64,000 nt of DNA from Morchella semilibera (GCA_009192285.1 WBVU01000003.1:4247973-4311972), one strand, 5' to 3'. Positions 51,267-62,286 are shown, numbered from the stretch's first letter. Notes: generated by a model not told the origin, from the sequence alone. Made by a program: numbers and translations.

Positions 51267-51359
51267 AGAACCAGAACATGCAAGTGAAGAGACAGGGATT
51301 ATTTGTATGGAGTGGCGCCGCTCTACCATACAAATAACTCTAATGCATGTTCTGGTTCT
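51267..51359. repeat. Foldback element with 16-bp perfect terminal repeats
   Basis: AGAACCAGAACATGCA at the left end is exactly inverted as TGCATGTTCTGGTTCT at the right end. A second inner stem TTATTTGTATGG...CCATACAAATAA surrounds a GGCGCC centre. The 93-bp unit can fold almost end to end. Confidence 0.8.
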
Positions 51360-52189
51360 AACCCTCATACCCAAGTATATAGATGTTCGTTTCGTAGGGT
51401 TGATAAAAATCCTTTGGCCATGTAAGGTTCCTTGGTTCCCATATGTCTCTTAGTATATCTCCTGTTATAAGTTACACGAACAGGCCTAGGCCGTATGGGC
51501 CCTGCGGGTCTGCAATATGGGCCGGCCACGCATTAAGATATCAATTCCTGAGGTGAGGGATAAAGGATAACAAAAAAAAAGAAAATCTACCGACGATAAG
51601 CAATATATACATGTACCTGGCATCAAATGGTAAGGAGCTATCTTGTAAGTTGAAAGATACTGCTGTGGATTCAAATACCTTGATCGCCTTAAGGCATATA
51701 TACTTCTGTGCTAGGTTGGGGCAAGCATTATATAGTGAGGATACGTTGATCGGTGGTTTGTTTCTTTGTCGTTGGTGGATCGTAGCAGTACCACGCCGCG
51801 ATGGGTGGTTAGATATGTATTTTAAAGCGGGCAGGGGAACGTCACACGACTCACTACATAGTACCTTGCCAATATTTGCCTTATTCTCTTAAAAGTGATG
51901 GTTTGTGGGTCATATTAATGTGATCGAAGGCCAGGGCTGGCTATCACCGAGTGATGATATATGACCACTTAGGTGCATTTTTCGGCTTCATCGACTGCCA
52001 GTAGCAGTACCGATATAAATATATTTTCCGATAACAGATTAAAAATTAACATACAGGTATTATTAACCACCACCGCCCGGTAGGCCCAGACATGCCCGGA
52101 GCCTGGCGCTCTACAGTCTTAGAAATTTACTGTTTGTGTTAACGTTAATTGTAATCATCTTATAATTATGACTCCGAGAATGTCTTTAG

Positions 52190-52241
52190 CTGCATGCGAT
52201 ATTATTGTACCTAGAAACGAATAAAATTATGATAAAAAAAA
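52190..52241 (+). mobile_element. Second copy of a retroposon 3' end with A tail
   Basis: TTGTACCTAGAAACGAATAA followed by TTATGATA and an A8 run matches the 3' end of the retroposed fragment at 21521-21607. The similarity extends upstream weakly (GCTGCATGCGATATTA against CCTGCACGCAACATTC). No target duplication was found here, suggesting an older insertion. Confidence 0.55.
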
Positions 52242-52860
52242 GGTTCTAAGCATGTTTCGGCTACTAGGCGATAGTGTTACGTTTGTTCTATTTTACTCTA
52301 TGTACCAACTCATTAATATAACCAAGTCTTTCGAATACATGTACGCCGCCAGTTCCTTTACCGCGGGTTAGGCCAGTCTAGATATGTATGTGTTAATACG
52401 CCAAACCTCAGCCGCACATTGTCCCTCGGTCAGAATCGATAATGACGTATCAACCAACACCGGTTAAGATTATAATGTTCTTTACGCCCAAAAAGCTCCC
52501 ATTCCTGATGGACGAGAAATTGCACCCCAGCCCGTGGTGCATGTCCCACCAACCACCAACCGTACCCATAACATACAATAATTACGTGTAACTATTGGTA
52601 GGTTCCACCTTTGTTTCACTTGGTTGGCTCCTCAATACTTATCACTAGTACCTTGCATTATCGCCTTACTTCAGGCTCCAAAGTCCAGTGGCTGTGGATC
52701 TACCCTCGTTTCTTCACTTCCGGTCTCAGAGTGTCCACGATCAAGGTAGATCGAATAGTCTCCTCGCTTTCTGGTTTCCTGTTTTTATCCCGGACATCAC
52801 CAGGGATCACTCGTTCAGGCCCAGGTTGAGAACTAATTCGATCAGTAGTTAGAGAACGCG

Positions 52861-52974
52861 GAGACTTTGCGCAGATGGAGCCAGCTCATATTTCGATTAT
52901 CTGATTGGCAGGCTTTGGATTGGCACCAATCAAGTTACCGAAAAATGGAGCTGGCTCCATTTGCGCAAAGTCTC
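52861..52974. mobile_element. MITE-like element with 27-bp terminal inverted repeats
   Basis: Arms 52861-52887 (begins GAGACTTTGCGCAGATGGAG) and 52948-52974 (ends ATTTGCGCAAAGTCTC) are complementary at 26 of 27 positions and enclose 60 bp. There is no coding capacity. It lies 94 bp from the next inverted repeat. Confidence 0.75.
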
Positions 52975-53068
52975 GGTAGTAAAGCGTCAGTAGTCCCTTG
53001 TGTCGATCAGCAGTGGTTCCTTTGCCTGCTGGCTTTGCAGATGTCTCGCCTATAATGGGTCAGGGTCG

Positions 53069-53211
53069 GGTACCGCATTAATTGAGAAAATTCGTTGCGC
53101 TGCAGCAGGGGTATAAGCCAACCAGAGGCAGGATTTGGACGTCAATATGCAAGATTTGGTAGAGAAGACCCCTGCTGCAGCGCAACGAATTTTCTCAATT
53201 AATGCGGTACC
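53069..53211. mobile_element. MITE-like element with perfect 44-bp terminal inverted repeats
   Basis: Arms 53069-53112 (begins GGTACCGCATTAATTGAGAA) and 53168-53211 (ends TTCTCAATTAATGCGGTACC) are perfectly complementary over 44 bp, with a 55-bp spacer. Perfect arms suggest a recent insertion or active maintenance. Confidence 0.85.
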
Positions 53212-55842
53212 TTTGGGTACTCCGCGGCTCTAGATCTCCCCAACCAGAAGTATTTTTCCTCATTGAATTCAGTTTCTGCTTACTTGTTCGCCATCACAAG
53301 ATCACGCATATACGGGCTCTCCTCAGCTTACCCTACGACTTGGGGCATGTACCCATAGGGTTCCAAGCAGGCACGCATATTCAAAAGCCAGATGGTCCGA
53401 TCACTGAACTAGTGGTAAAAAAGGCGCACTCAGAAATTCAAAAATTTAACCACCAACTTGTTGAGTTGGCGAATTAGGAAACGCCATTTCTCCCTTTTGC
53501 ATCGGCGGGAGTCGACATGTCAGTTTGTTCGCATCCTTGTGGGGTAGTGTGCTTGGCTATGTCTCATTAGCAGGAGTGTCCTACTCTAAAGTAAAGTAGC
53601 GCATGGTTACTCGGAAGGGACATCTTCCCCTCACCATTTCCATGCATCAGATCAAGATTCAGGTTGGTGAGTGGTGTAAAGTGCTACTACATGTAGGTAC
53701 TACTCTCATAAGTCGCCTTGGAGCCATACATATATTGGAAGAGGGGTAGCACCTAGAACATGAATCAAAGGAGACAGGGCAAGAATAAAATGGTAATCGT
53801 CTTTCCCCCAGTAGAAGTATACAGATCCGAACATCTAAAGAATTCAAAACCGCCACAGAGCTGGCCTTTGTCGTGGCGGCATTGCCCCTATTGTGAACCG
53901 ACCACGGCTCTCGAATCAAAACCTCCGCAACGGTCATCCTTGAATTTTCCGTAGATCTCGCTCATAATATGATCCATACACGCGTTTATCCCAGGAAGGA
54001 GAATCCAATCGGAGGGTCGAGGATTCTCCTAGCTTTATTAATCGAAAATAAAAAGTTGTCCGATTCGCACGTGATGTCTTGATTTTCCAATATCCTTGGC
54101 AGGGCCCTATGAACAGGGGTCTTATACAGAAACGGTGGGGTTAGACCTTCCCCCTGGCCGCGCAGTGCAGCATAGCATATCGAACATCAAGCATTGAATG
54201 TTCGACCAGCGTGAAAATTTTTCAGAACGCCCAATCATGAAATTCTTTCGCAATTAATGAAAGGACTGGTCGCAGTTTGAAAATTGACTTTAGGGAGCGT
54301 GGTTGTCAAACATCCATTAACGTTTTAACGGTTTACCGCCGGCCTTTCCTTTCTTCTGGATCCAATATACTTCTCGAAGGCATTGTACATGAAAACAAAG
54401 GTCTTTTTCGTGTTTTTGTGGCAACTATAGGGGGAGTTTGGGTCTATTAAGTACTGGTTAGCTTTAGAAATCATCATCTTGGTCACAACCGTGCAAAACA
54501 TTTTTGCGTACCAATAATCCCGGGGGGTTGGGTCTGGGTAGCCCACCAAGAGGAAAAAGAATGGTTGGCATATGTGGGCGCCTGCAAATGTCCACGAGGG
54601 TAGAGTATTCTAGGTAGCGTATAACTGATCTAGGTTGGGTACCTACGTTCGGTCCTCATCAATCATCCACCTGCAATTGGGTTGCTAACCGTCTGTGCCT
54701 TGTCATCAGAGAATTAAACTTGCCAATGAGTACCCAAGTGGGTCTGTCCTGAACAATACATTTCCCCTTCCGGGGCGGGCGAAGAAGGGGGGGGGGGTCT
54801 CTCGTGACATCGTGAGCAACGTACCTGAAATTGTCAGTGTTTGACTCTTGGTAGGGCTTTGGTTTTGTTTTACGGCCAGCCTTGGAAGCAAAAAGCAAGG
54901 CACGGGATGGATGTCATTATATTAAGCTGGAAAGACAGCATCACGAGGTTGCAGACGGTAGTTATTGCTCAACTAGAAAGATCCGGTGAAGGCGGGCCGA
55001 CCCGGGTGATTGGGCCCCCAGATCGATAGTCGTGTCTCTCATTGAACTTTTGTCATCCGCCTTCCAGAACAAACCCCAGGATTTGGGATAATAAAAAAAT
55101 AAAAAACAAGTAACGGGAAATAGGTATGTACAAACTGTAAATACGGGGATATATCACGTGGTTCAGGGATTGAGCTGTCTAGCATAGCACTGCTAACTAG
55201 GGTCCAGTTGTTCAACTGTTGCGCTCGAGCTTTTGAAGACGGAAAAGTCCCGAATGGGCTGGGCATGCGTGAATGCACTTGCCCTCGTGACAAGAAATAT
55301 TTGCTTGAGATGTAAGCAAGTCTATTATGTGAGGCTCAATTGAATTAATGGGAGTGCCAACATGTTATGTGTCTATACCTATTCTGCCTGCACACACTGG
55401 ATTTAGCCGCAGGTATGTAGAGTTGAGGAGGCTAATAAGATGCAGGGCGGAAAAGAGAGTGGAAGGTAAAAAAAAAAAAAAAAAAAAAAAAAATCCGTGC
55501 TGGGAAAGTTATGTATGTCTGGGCCCATAAGGTCATGCCTGCTTCCCCCGCATTTCATTTTCTGAGTCTAGTGTCTTAATTGCCTTCTCCCAGACCACCA
55601 CCGCCACTACCTTGTCACACTTCCCTTCCATACTCCCACAGCTACCGTTTGGTACATAAGTGTCTCTTCGTCCCCTCCCTCCCCCCCCATCATTCATCGT
55701 GGACGGCTGAACTTTTTTTTTTACCTTGCTATTTGCTTGCTTGCTACTTTGCTTGCTACTTTGCTACTTGTCTTGAACACTCACACGACAAATCTCATTA
55801 CAACATTTTACCACTAGAACCTTCAGTGTACGAGTCGGATAG

Positions 55843-56555
55843 ATGAACATGATGTCGAACATCCAGGCCCTCGGTGCAGGCTCTACAACATCCTTCCGCG
55901 AACTTCTCCGGAAATTCCGACAGGAGCAGAAAAGCGGCTCTTTCAGTGCTTGGAACTGGTTTAGTAGTAAGTAGCAGGCCAACAAAGGGGAAATTTTTTT
56001 TTTTAGAAAAAAAAAAAAAAAAATTCTGACTTAAAAAAAAAAGACTCAACAGAAGAGCTTTCCACATCTGCAGCCAACTGGTGGGAAAGTACCACCGACC
56101 TCCAAGTTGAAAAGGCCCAGCCCGCAACCGCCTGGGAATGTGGAGAAGCGGAATGTGACACCTGCAGCACCGATGAAGAAGACGATGCAGCCTCCACACA
56201 CTCCTATTGGCTCGGTTGCTATGACGGCCAAGAAGTCCAAGACAACGCCTCATTCAGCTCCGCATCACACGACGAGGGATATGGGTACTCAGATGACGAT
56301 TCGGACGCTGTCTCAGTCTCCTCCGCATCGTCGACATACTCAGACGACCATGACGAAGATTCGAGTTGGGGGAAAAAGGAGGAAATTAGAGAGGAGTATC
56401 TGCCGGCACTCGGTTGGTGGAAGGTTTACCGCTCTGGCTGGTGGGAGAACTCGGAGGGTGCGGTGTTGTCATTTGAGGAGGACTACGTTGGGTATCGGTT
56501 CTCTGCGCTGCTGCCCGTCATTTCAGAGGAGCAGGAGGGGTGCTCTAGGCCCTGA
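55843..56555 (+). CDS. Acidic, tryptophan-rich protein of unknown function, two exons
   Basis: Exon 1 (55843-55966) starts MNMMSNIQALGAGSTTSF. The intron 55967-56052 (GTAAGT...CAG, 86 nt) carries long T and A runs. Exon 2 (56053-56555) is open for 167 codons, giving 208 residues. Support is the consensus splice sites, exact phase match, C/G-ending codons throughout exon 2 and a C/T-rich leader. The protein has paired tryptophans (AWNWF, ANWWEST, LGWWKVYRSGWWENS), a central Asp/Glu/Ser-rich stretch (YSDDDSDAVSVSSASSTYSD) and a short cluster of cysteines (AWECGEAECDTC). There is no signal peptide or membrane segment. I recognise no family; it may be a fungal lineage-specific gene. Confidence 0.65.
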
Positions 56556-56926
56556 GTGAACCACAATGACTAAAAGTAGAAAGAAAAAAAAAAACGGTTT
56601 TTTTTGTTTTTTTTTACCGACAGACTGCCAAAGATCGGTTGATGGGATGGGCTGCCCATCAACCCGAAACCGATAGAAAGTATCCACGGACCACAGGATC
56701 ATCCCACCACACACCGTTTAGCAAACCTGTCGCCACTGAACCTCACTGCCCCTGGCTCCTGGCTAATTTCCGGGTGGGTAAAATGGTTGTCACCCCTCGC
56801 CTTGTTCAATGGGCAAAAGAATATGAAGAGAGAGAGGGGGCGAGGGTTACCTGTTCGTGGCCGGCTATTTAGGCGCTCCGTCGGCATAAAGTTTAGTCCC
56901 TGCGTGTGCGACTCGGACGGCAAGGT

Positions 56927-56988
56927 CCCTCGAAAACAGGGCACTGAAAACCAAGAGCCCTCGAAAACAGGGCACTGAAAACCAAGAG
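56927..56988. repeat. Tandem duplication, 2 x 31 bp
   Basis: Two adjacent copies of a 31-bp unit containing TCGAAAACAGGGCACTGAAA (56927-56957 and 56958-56988), identical by eye. Confidence 0.9.
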
Positions 56989-58097
56989 CCTGGAAAGTTT
57001 TACGCCAGGAACCATGGGGACTTGGATTACGATAGCGAGCATGTTGGCTGAGTGAATGGGGGGTTATAGGTGGACGTAGAGTATGGCAAAAATCCAGCGC
57101 TTATGCTGGTGGGGCCTTTTCTTTCTTTCTTTGAGAAACTGTAGCTGGATTTGATTCATTAACTCTCCTAATGAGAGCCCTTTCTCTGTGTCTCTTGAAT
57201 TTTTGTACCTGATTACATATATGTAGTTTTAGCCTACCCTCTTAGTAGAGTCAGATATCCTTTGTAATCCATAATCGCCCAAATACTACCAGAAGATTCT
57301 CAATCGATCTTTCTGATTAGATTGGCACTTACCGTCTCTCCGTCCTTCACCTCCTGTACGCGTCACATTTTTTCCTCTCCTATCCTCAACACATTCCCAC
57401 ATCGCAACACCGGCCCGACCGGATTATCTCTTCGCGCACTCCCTTCCCCTGCGTCTTTTCGCCATCCCATGTCGTTTCATTGACAGCGACCCTTGTGGTT
57501 GTTGCTGTGATCCCTGCAGAACTCTCGACTTCACCTTGAAGGGTGTAATATAGATATAAGTACTGGGGTGGCCTTGTTGGGTGGATATATAGGGCTTGGA
57601 CACTTCGCAGTGCACATGCGGCAGAGGGTGGATGATAAACAATGTTTTTTCCCCCTTCCTAGGGCGGCAGCAATATTGGAGGGGATTCGATGGCGCGGGA
57701 CGGCGAGGTGTGTCTCTGGACCATATAGATATGATATACTCTATTGGTGTATGCATACATACATATGACATGTGTAGGTACATGTAGGTACATGCATGTA
57801 AGTATGTAAAAGTATGCAGGCACAGAAGGAGAAAGTGTTTGCATCCCGCGGAATACCAAGGAAGCATTCAAGGAAGTTGTTTCATGGTCTGCATCCGACC
57901 CGAGAGCACGGAAGCGGAGATGTTGTGAGCCGTTTCTTCTTAGCGTAAGGCTGTGTCTTATAAGCAAGATGTGCGGGTTTGGTACTATACCGTGCTATAC
58001 TTACATGGTGGGTATATACGTGTGTATGAATTAAGTATAATGATATAGGTACATGTACTCACTATATATGCAAGTTCGGGTCCGTGCCTGGTGGAGG

Positions 58098-58161
58098 GAA
58101 GGGAATGGTAGAAAGTGAAGATGAGGGAGGAAGGGAATGGTAGAAAGTGAAGATGAGGCAA
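58098..58161. repeat. Tandem duplication, 2 x 32 bp
   Basis: Two copies of a purine-rich unit containing GAAGGGAATGGTAGAAAGTG, period 32 bp, in the region 3' of the first F-box/ankyrin gene. Confidence 0.85.
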
Positions 58162-58419
58162 GGGAAAGGATGTATGTGTTTGGGGACGAGGTTCAGTTAG
58201 TAGAGTAAGATTAGAGAGGGATGGTCCGTGTAGAGTGGTTAATTATTAATTATTTATACTTAATAAGCTACAAATCTTGGTTTGAATAATTACATCTGTC
58301 ATGGAAACTCACTCGATCCGCAGAGGCGCCCCAGCAGCAGTAGAACCTTCGGCAGCCAAGGTAATGATAGGACATAACCCAAGTAGGTAGCATAACCCAA
58401 GTAGGTAGGTGCACGGCCC

Positions 58420-60376
58420 TTAAAATATCATAGCCTCCTCTCGAAAGTTGCTACTGCCATAATCTACTCCAACAATCGCGCATCCCTCTTTCCTAAGAGA
58501 CATCAGCAAGTCAGCCGCTTGATAATGCTGATACTTTCTCGCTATATCTAGCATTGTATTGCCCTCAATATCCTTCATATCCAGATCAACTCCCTCCGCC
58601 AGCAACATTACTAGATCTAACGGCACCACCGTGTTTGTCGGGTCTAAAGCCCGGAATAACTCGGCAAGCGGCGCAATTCCTTCGCCGTCCCGAATATTGG
58701 TGTCTGCACCATGGCCAATTAGTAGGCTGATGATGTCTAGCCGTAACTCCGCGACTGCGAGGTGAAGCGGTGTTTGTCCCCAGAGGTCTTGGACATTGAC
58801 GTCGATGAGCCTGGTAAATTTTTCGACATATGTAATATCAAGTGTACGGACGGCAAGGTGGAGGAATGTTTGGTTTTTAAATTGTGACCTTATATGGGGA
58901 TTGGCGAAAGCAATGTTCACAATTGGTGTGCAGAAGTACCCCAGGCAGAATGCCAGGTCTATAAACGTATATCCTCCCAAAGTTTTACAACTTGGATCCG
59001 CACCCCTGTCAAGAAGGAGTTGTATTAATGATTCTGATTTTTTCAGGGATACCGCTTGGTGTAAAGCAGTCATTCCTAGTTGGTTAAAGTCGTTGATATC
59101 CACCCCATTATCCAAGAGTACCCGGATGCAGTCTTCATTTCCAAATTCTACGGCTATATTAAGTAGAGTGTCCCCGCCATACTTGCTGGTGAAGTCGATA
59201 TCCATTCCTCTCAGAAGTCGCTGGAGAAGCAATTTCTCTGTATCTGTTCGGAAAACCTCAAAACTAGCCATGCTATCAAAAATGGAGTCCCCCTCATTGT
59301 CCCTGAGTCTAACATCTGCGCCGTTGTCTAGAAGTGCCCATGCAATCGGGGTTATATTTTTGTGGCCAGTGAATCAGTAAGCAGTGGAGTGGTGTTTTCC
59401 CTTGAGAATCCATTGCATTGACTTCCGCCCCCCTTGATAATAAAAGGTTAACCATCTCACTGTGACCAGATACTACAGCATCATGCAAAGCTGTACACCC
59501 AAGGACATCTGTATAATTAATGTCTACGCCTTGATCCAAGAAATAAACAGCTCTCCCTAGATCCCGTAAAATAACTGCCATATGGAGAGCTGTCTGACCC
59601 AAGCTGCTCACATAATCTGGATTCAACCTTTTGAGGATCATGGTCGATATATCGTCACTACCCCCCTGTGTATATTCCCTCATCTCAATAGCGGTCCACC
59701 CCCTAAAATCAACAGTGTTGCAATCTGCCCCGGAATCAAGCAGCTCTCTAACGATATCCAGGTCCCCCTGTATTGCCGCGAGATGGAGTGGTGTCATTCG
59801 ATGATTCTCCATAGCATTAACATTGCAACCATGCTTGACCAAGCTTCTGACAATATTTAGGTGGCCCTCCCAGGTAGCGTGAAAAAGCGGTGTCCATCCA
59901 CGGAAATCCGCAGTCTCCAATTCTGTACCCGCCTCTAGCATTAGTTCTGTAGCTCGAAACTGTCCTAACCGCGCCGCTTCGTGGAGAGGCGTGGAAGAGT
60001 CGAACAAATCCTGGACGACAATCTTGCCACGAAGCTCCAGCAAGGTTTTTATAAGAGTAGCTGTATAAGCAGAATTTTGTGGTGATCTGAAAATTACTGT
60101 GCCTGTGTCACTCCGCTTGACCAGGAAGTTTCTGCCCTTTTCGATCAGCAAAGACATGAGAGCTTTATTTCGATTCTTCGCTGCCCACAAGAACGCAATC
60201 TTCCTGTACTTAGGCAGGAGCGCTGTACGGTTAACCATCCAAGCTAAAAGCACCCAGAAGGAGCGGCTGACCCGCAGGAGCGTTATGACATCCGAAAGGC
60301 AGAGATTCTCTGCGATAAGGATGATCAGTTCGAAGGGGAGAGACGGTACAAATCCCGAGGGGCAATGACTAGACAT
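58420..60376 (-). CDS. F-box/ankyrin-repeat protein 1, with one 1-base frame break
   Basis: The start MSSHCPSGFVPSLPFELI is the first ATG of the frame; upstream codons exist only from a TTG. An F-box-like segment (LPFELIILIAENLCLSDVI, then LLRVSRSFW) is followed by about ten ankyrin repeats, for example STPLHEAARLGQ, MTPLHLAAIQGDLDIVRELL, TALHDAVVSGHSEMVNLLL, MTALHQAVSLKK and QTPLHLAVAELRLDIISLL. The frame shifts by one extra base near 59361-59368, inside a repeat just after KTPLHCLL. Repeat homology continues at once in the next frame (ITPIAWALLDNGADV) down to the stop at 58420. Without the extra base the gene encodes 651 residues. F-box proteins usually recruit substrates to SCF ubiquitin ligases; ankyrin arrays bind partners. 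A foldback element sits 130-257 bp upstream. It may be a pseudogene, or the extra base may be an error. Confidence 0.85.
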
Positions 60377-61221
60377 CCAGAGTTCAATGTGCTTTTGTTG
60401 GTGTATGGGATTTGTGCGCTTTGTTGAGCAAGGACATAGAAAAGAAATTATTAGATTGATCTTGGACTGTAAAAGAGTGATGGTCAACGGAGGGATTACA
60501 CATTAGAGTGATTTGGCCAACAACCTCTGAATCTAAATATTTAGTTCTTGGCGGTAGTCTTTGGTGTGAAATCCCGCCAAGAACTCAAAAATTTGAGCTC
60601 AAAATTTGAAAAACAGGGATTGGCCAAATCACTATTGTATACGTCGTGTTCAAAAGGGCACTAGCATGGTATATAAAGCAAGCCTGGCCCTGCGAGTTGA
60701 GATGTAGCACATGCACAGGCGAGAATCAACACCACAGTCCAGATCCGGGCACCGCACGAGAGGCTACAAATTATACCATGTCCATCTAGAATCTGTCAAC
60801 TTTCTTCAGAATATCGCGCGCTTAGTTTTCCCCCAGACCGCTCCCCAGACTCCCGTCCCTGGTACTAATCATACTCCCCCTCCTATACAAGATGGCAACA
60901 CTTACGGGCTTCACTAGGCGTATCTTCTTCTTCCTCTTCTTTGTTTCCTTCTCTTTCTTTCTTTCTTTATTTTGAGGGGGAGCAGGTTGGCTAATTTCCC
61001 AATTACATGAATACTCACCACGCGTCACTCGATCATGGCATTAGCCACACTCTGTTACCGACTGAATGATTAATGCCCTCAACATCAAGAATTCACAATG
61101 CAATCTATTATATATACGGTAAACCAACCCAATCTAAGCTTTTTATATACATGACATCAAAGAGACAGCCCCATCAAATAAGGAAACACAAATAGGAAGT
61201 TGATAGAACAGGAAATAACCC
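60377..61221. other. Region between the two F-box/ankyrin genes
   Basis: This holds the foldback element at 60507-60633. A plus-strand TATA-like word (GGTATATAAAGC, about 60668-60679) is followed 35 bp later by a 68-codon ATG frame (60711-60917); the frame has no recognisable features and is not called a gene. A TTTC/TTTCTT pyrimidine tract lies at about 60928-60975. Confidence 0.5.
60507..60633. mobile_element. Foldback MITE-like element, full copy, in the 5' region of F-box/ankyrin gene 1
   Basis: The ends AGTGATTTGGCCAA and TTGGCCAAATCACT are perfect 14-bp inverted repeats. A second internal inverted repeat GTTCTTGGCGG...CCGCCAAGAAC flanks a short loop. The element is 127 bp, noncoding, and shares its core with 20492-20579 in the opposite orientation. 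Confidence 0.8.
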
Positions 61222-62286
61222 TTATTTCAGCAATCTCACAAACCGCTTTTTCATCTTCCTCTCAGCAGGACTGAGACCCTCCCAGTCCTGGGCCAACAAA
61301 AGATCACGCGCCGTGAGCCCAGATGAAGGGATCTCCTGAGACATATCCGCTCCGTCCCGTAGAAGAAGCCTACCGGCGGCTAGTCCTGCCGAAATCCACC
61401 TACTCCTTGCCGCTGCATGTAGTGGTGTTACTCCAGAGTTACTTGCTATATTAGCATCTGCACCATAGTCCAACAACATCTTTACAATAAAGGTCTCAGG
61501 CCCCTGAACTGCGTAATGCAAGGGCGTGCGTCCGTCAAGATCTCTCTTGTTGATATCCGTCTGGTGGGTTTTGATCATCCGTAACACCATACTGCGAGCT
61601 AACTTTCTTCTCCGCCTTGAAGCCCCACGGTCGTACAATTTGCCCCCCAAGAAATACTGCCCGCTAGAAGAACAGATAAAGTGTAGCGTGGTGCGGCCTG
61701 AAGTATCGAAAAATGTACGGCCTACTGTATCCCTCGGAACCATGCTGAAAACAAGCTCTCCAAAGCCTTCGTCTGCCTGGAGGCACAGTGAAGATTCTAT
61801 CATGTTTACTATTTCCTTATTGCCGGAAAGCGCCGCGAGTACTAAAATCGTATTGTCGTGTGCGGGGACTCTCTCGATAGGATCGGCTATATTGTACAGG
61901 CCACGCACCAAGTCCTTGTCCATGTAGTGAGAGTCGTGCGCAACAGTTCTGATAGAGCCGGCAAGTACGTGGAGAGGCGCGCCCACATTGAGGAGATTGC
62001 GCACTGTGCCCTTATTGAGCTTGAGAGAGGACGTTGCAACAGTATCAACGACATTTAGGTGAATGTTGTTATCCAATAATCTCCTATAAAGAGGTACGAT
62101 GAGGAGGTCGTAGAACCGGTGGTTTGTTTGAATGAGGTTGAAAAGTGCATCGTAGGCGAGATGGTGAGCAAGATAAACGATGATATCATTGGGTAGGGCG
62201 CAAAGCGGAAATCGAACCACAGGAATATCCTCAATCTTTTTAGGCTGGGCCATGAAGAGCTTCCGGAATCCTTGTTTAAGAGGCAT
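61222..62286 (-). CDS. F-box/ankyrin-repeat protein 2
   Basis: A single-exon gene of 354 residues. The start codon is the ATG at 62286 (MPLKQGFRKLFMAQ); the frame extends eight codons further only from a TTG. An F-box-like segment (PLCALPNDIIVYLAHHLAYD, then LIQTNHRFYDLL) lies near residues 26-65. Weak repeat-like helices follow, then clear ankyrin repeats near residues 250-325 (GRTPLHYAVQGPETFIVKML, GVTPLHAAARSRW). A basic stretch (GASRRRRKLARSM) lies between. It has the same architecture and orientation as the upstream-numbered neighbour at 58420-60376, but sequence similarity is low by eye, so the pair are family members rather than a recent duplicate. A role as an SCF substrate adaptor is inferred from the domain pair. 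Confidence 0.85.
   Translation of the reverse strand: MPLKQGFRKLFMAQPKKIEDIPVVRFPLCALPNDIIVYLAHHLAYDALFNLIQTNHRFYDLLIVPLYRRLLDNNIHLNVVDTVATSSLKLNKGTVRNLLNVGAPLHVLAGSIRTVAHDSHYMDKDLVRGLYNIADPIERVPAHDNTILVLAALSGNKEIVNMIESSLCLQADEGFGELVFSMVPRDTVGRTFFDTSGRTTLHFICSSSGQYFLGGKLYDRGASRRRRKLARSMVLRMIKTHQTDINKRDLDGRTPLHYAVQGPETFIVKMLLDYGADANIASNSGVTPLHAAARSRWISAGLAAGRLLLRDGADMSQEIPSSGLTARDLLLAQDWEGLSPAERKMKKRFVRLLK

Larger units (their letters stand above)
49744..55842. other. Gene-poor region of about 6.1 kb with clustered inverted repeats
   Basis: No protein gene is convincing. It holds a foldback at 51267-51359, a retroposed 3'-end fragment at 52190-52241, two MITE-like inverted repeats at 52861-52974 and 53069-53211, a 10-bp hairpin (AGGAGAATCC at 53997-54006, GGATTCTCCT at 54021-54030) and an A26 run near 55469-55493. 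The last 270 bp are C/T-rich and look like the promoter and leader of the next gene. Confidence 0.5.
56556..58419. other. Intergenic region of about 1.9 kb
   Basis: Contains A/T homopolymers just after the upstream gene, two tandem duplications (56927-56988 and 58098-58161), a TTTC microsatellite near 57119-57132 and a few TACATGTA palindromes near 57780 and 58050. No gene is supported; the frames around 57420-57960 lack protein-like features. Confidence 0.5.

Noticed and set aside
53202-53477. 91-codon ATG frame overlapping the right arm of an inverted repeat
   Set aside because: Its start lies inside the repeat arm; no homology recognised. Possibly a relic, not a gene call.
54659-54903. 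Minus-strand frame with protein-like stretch KPKPYQESNTDNF
   Set aside because: No ATG, stops close upstream and no partner exon found.
60711-60917. 68-codon ATG frame downstream of a TATA-like word
   Set aside because: No domain, no signal peptide and no splice evidence; the TATA context alone is insufficient.
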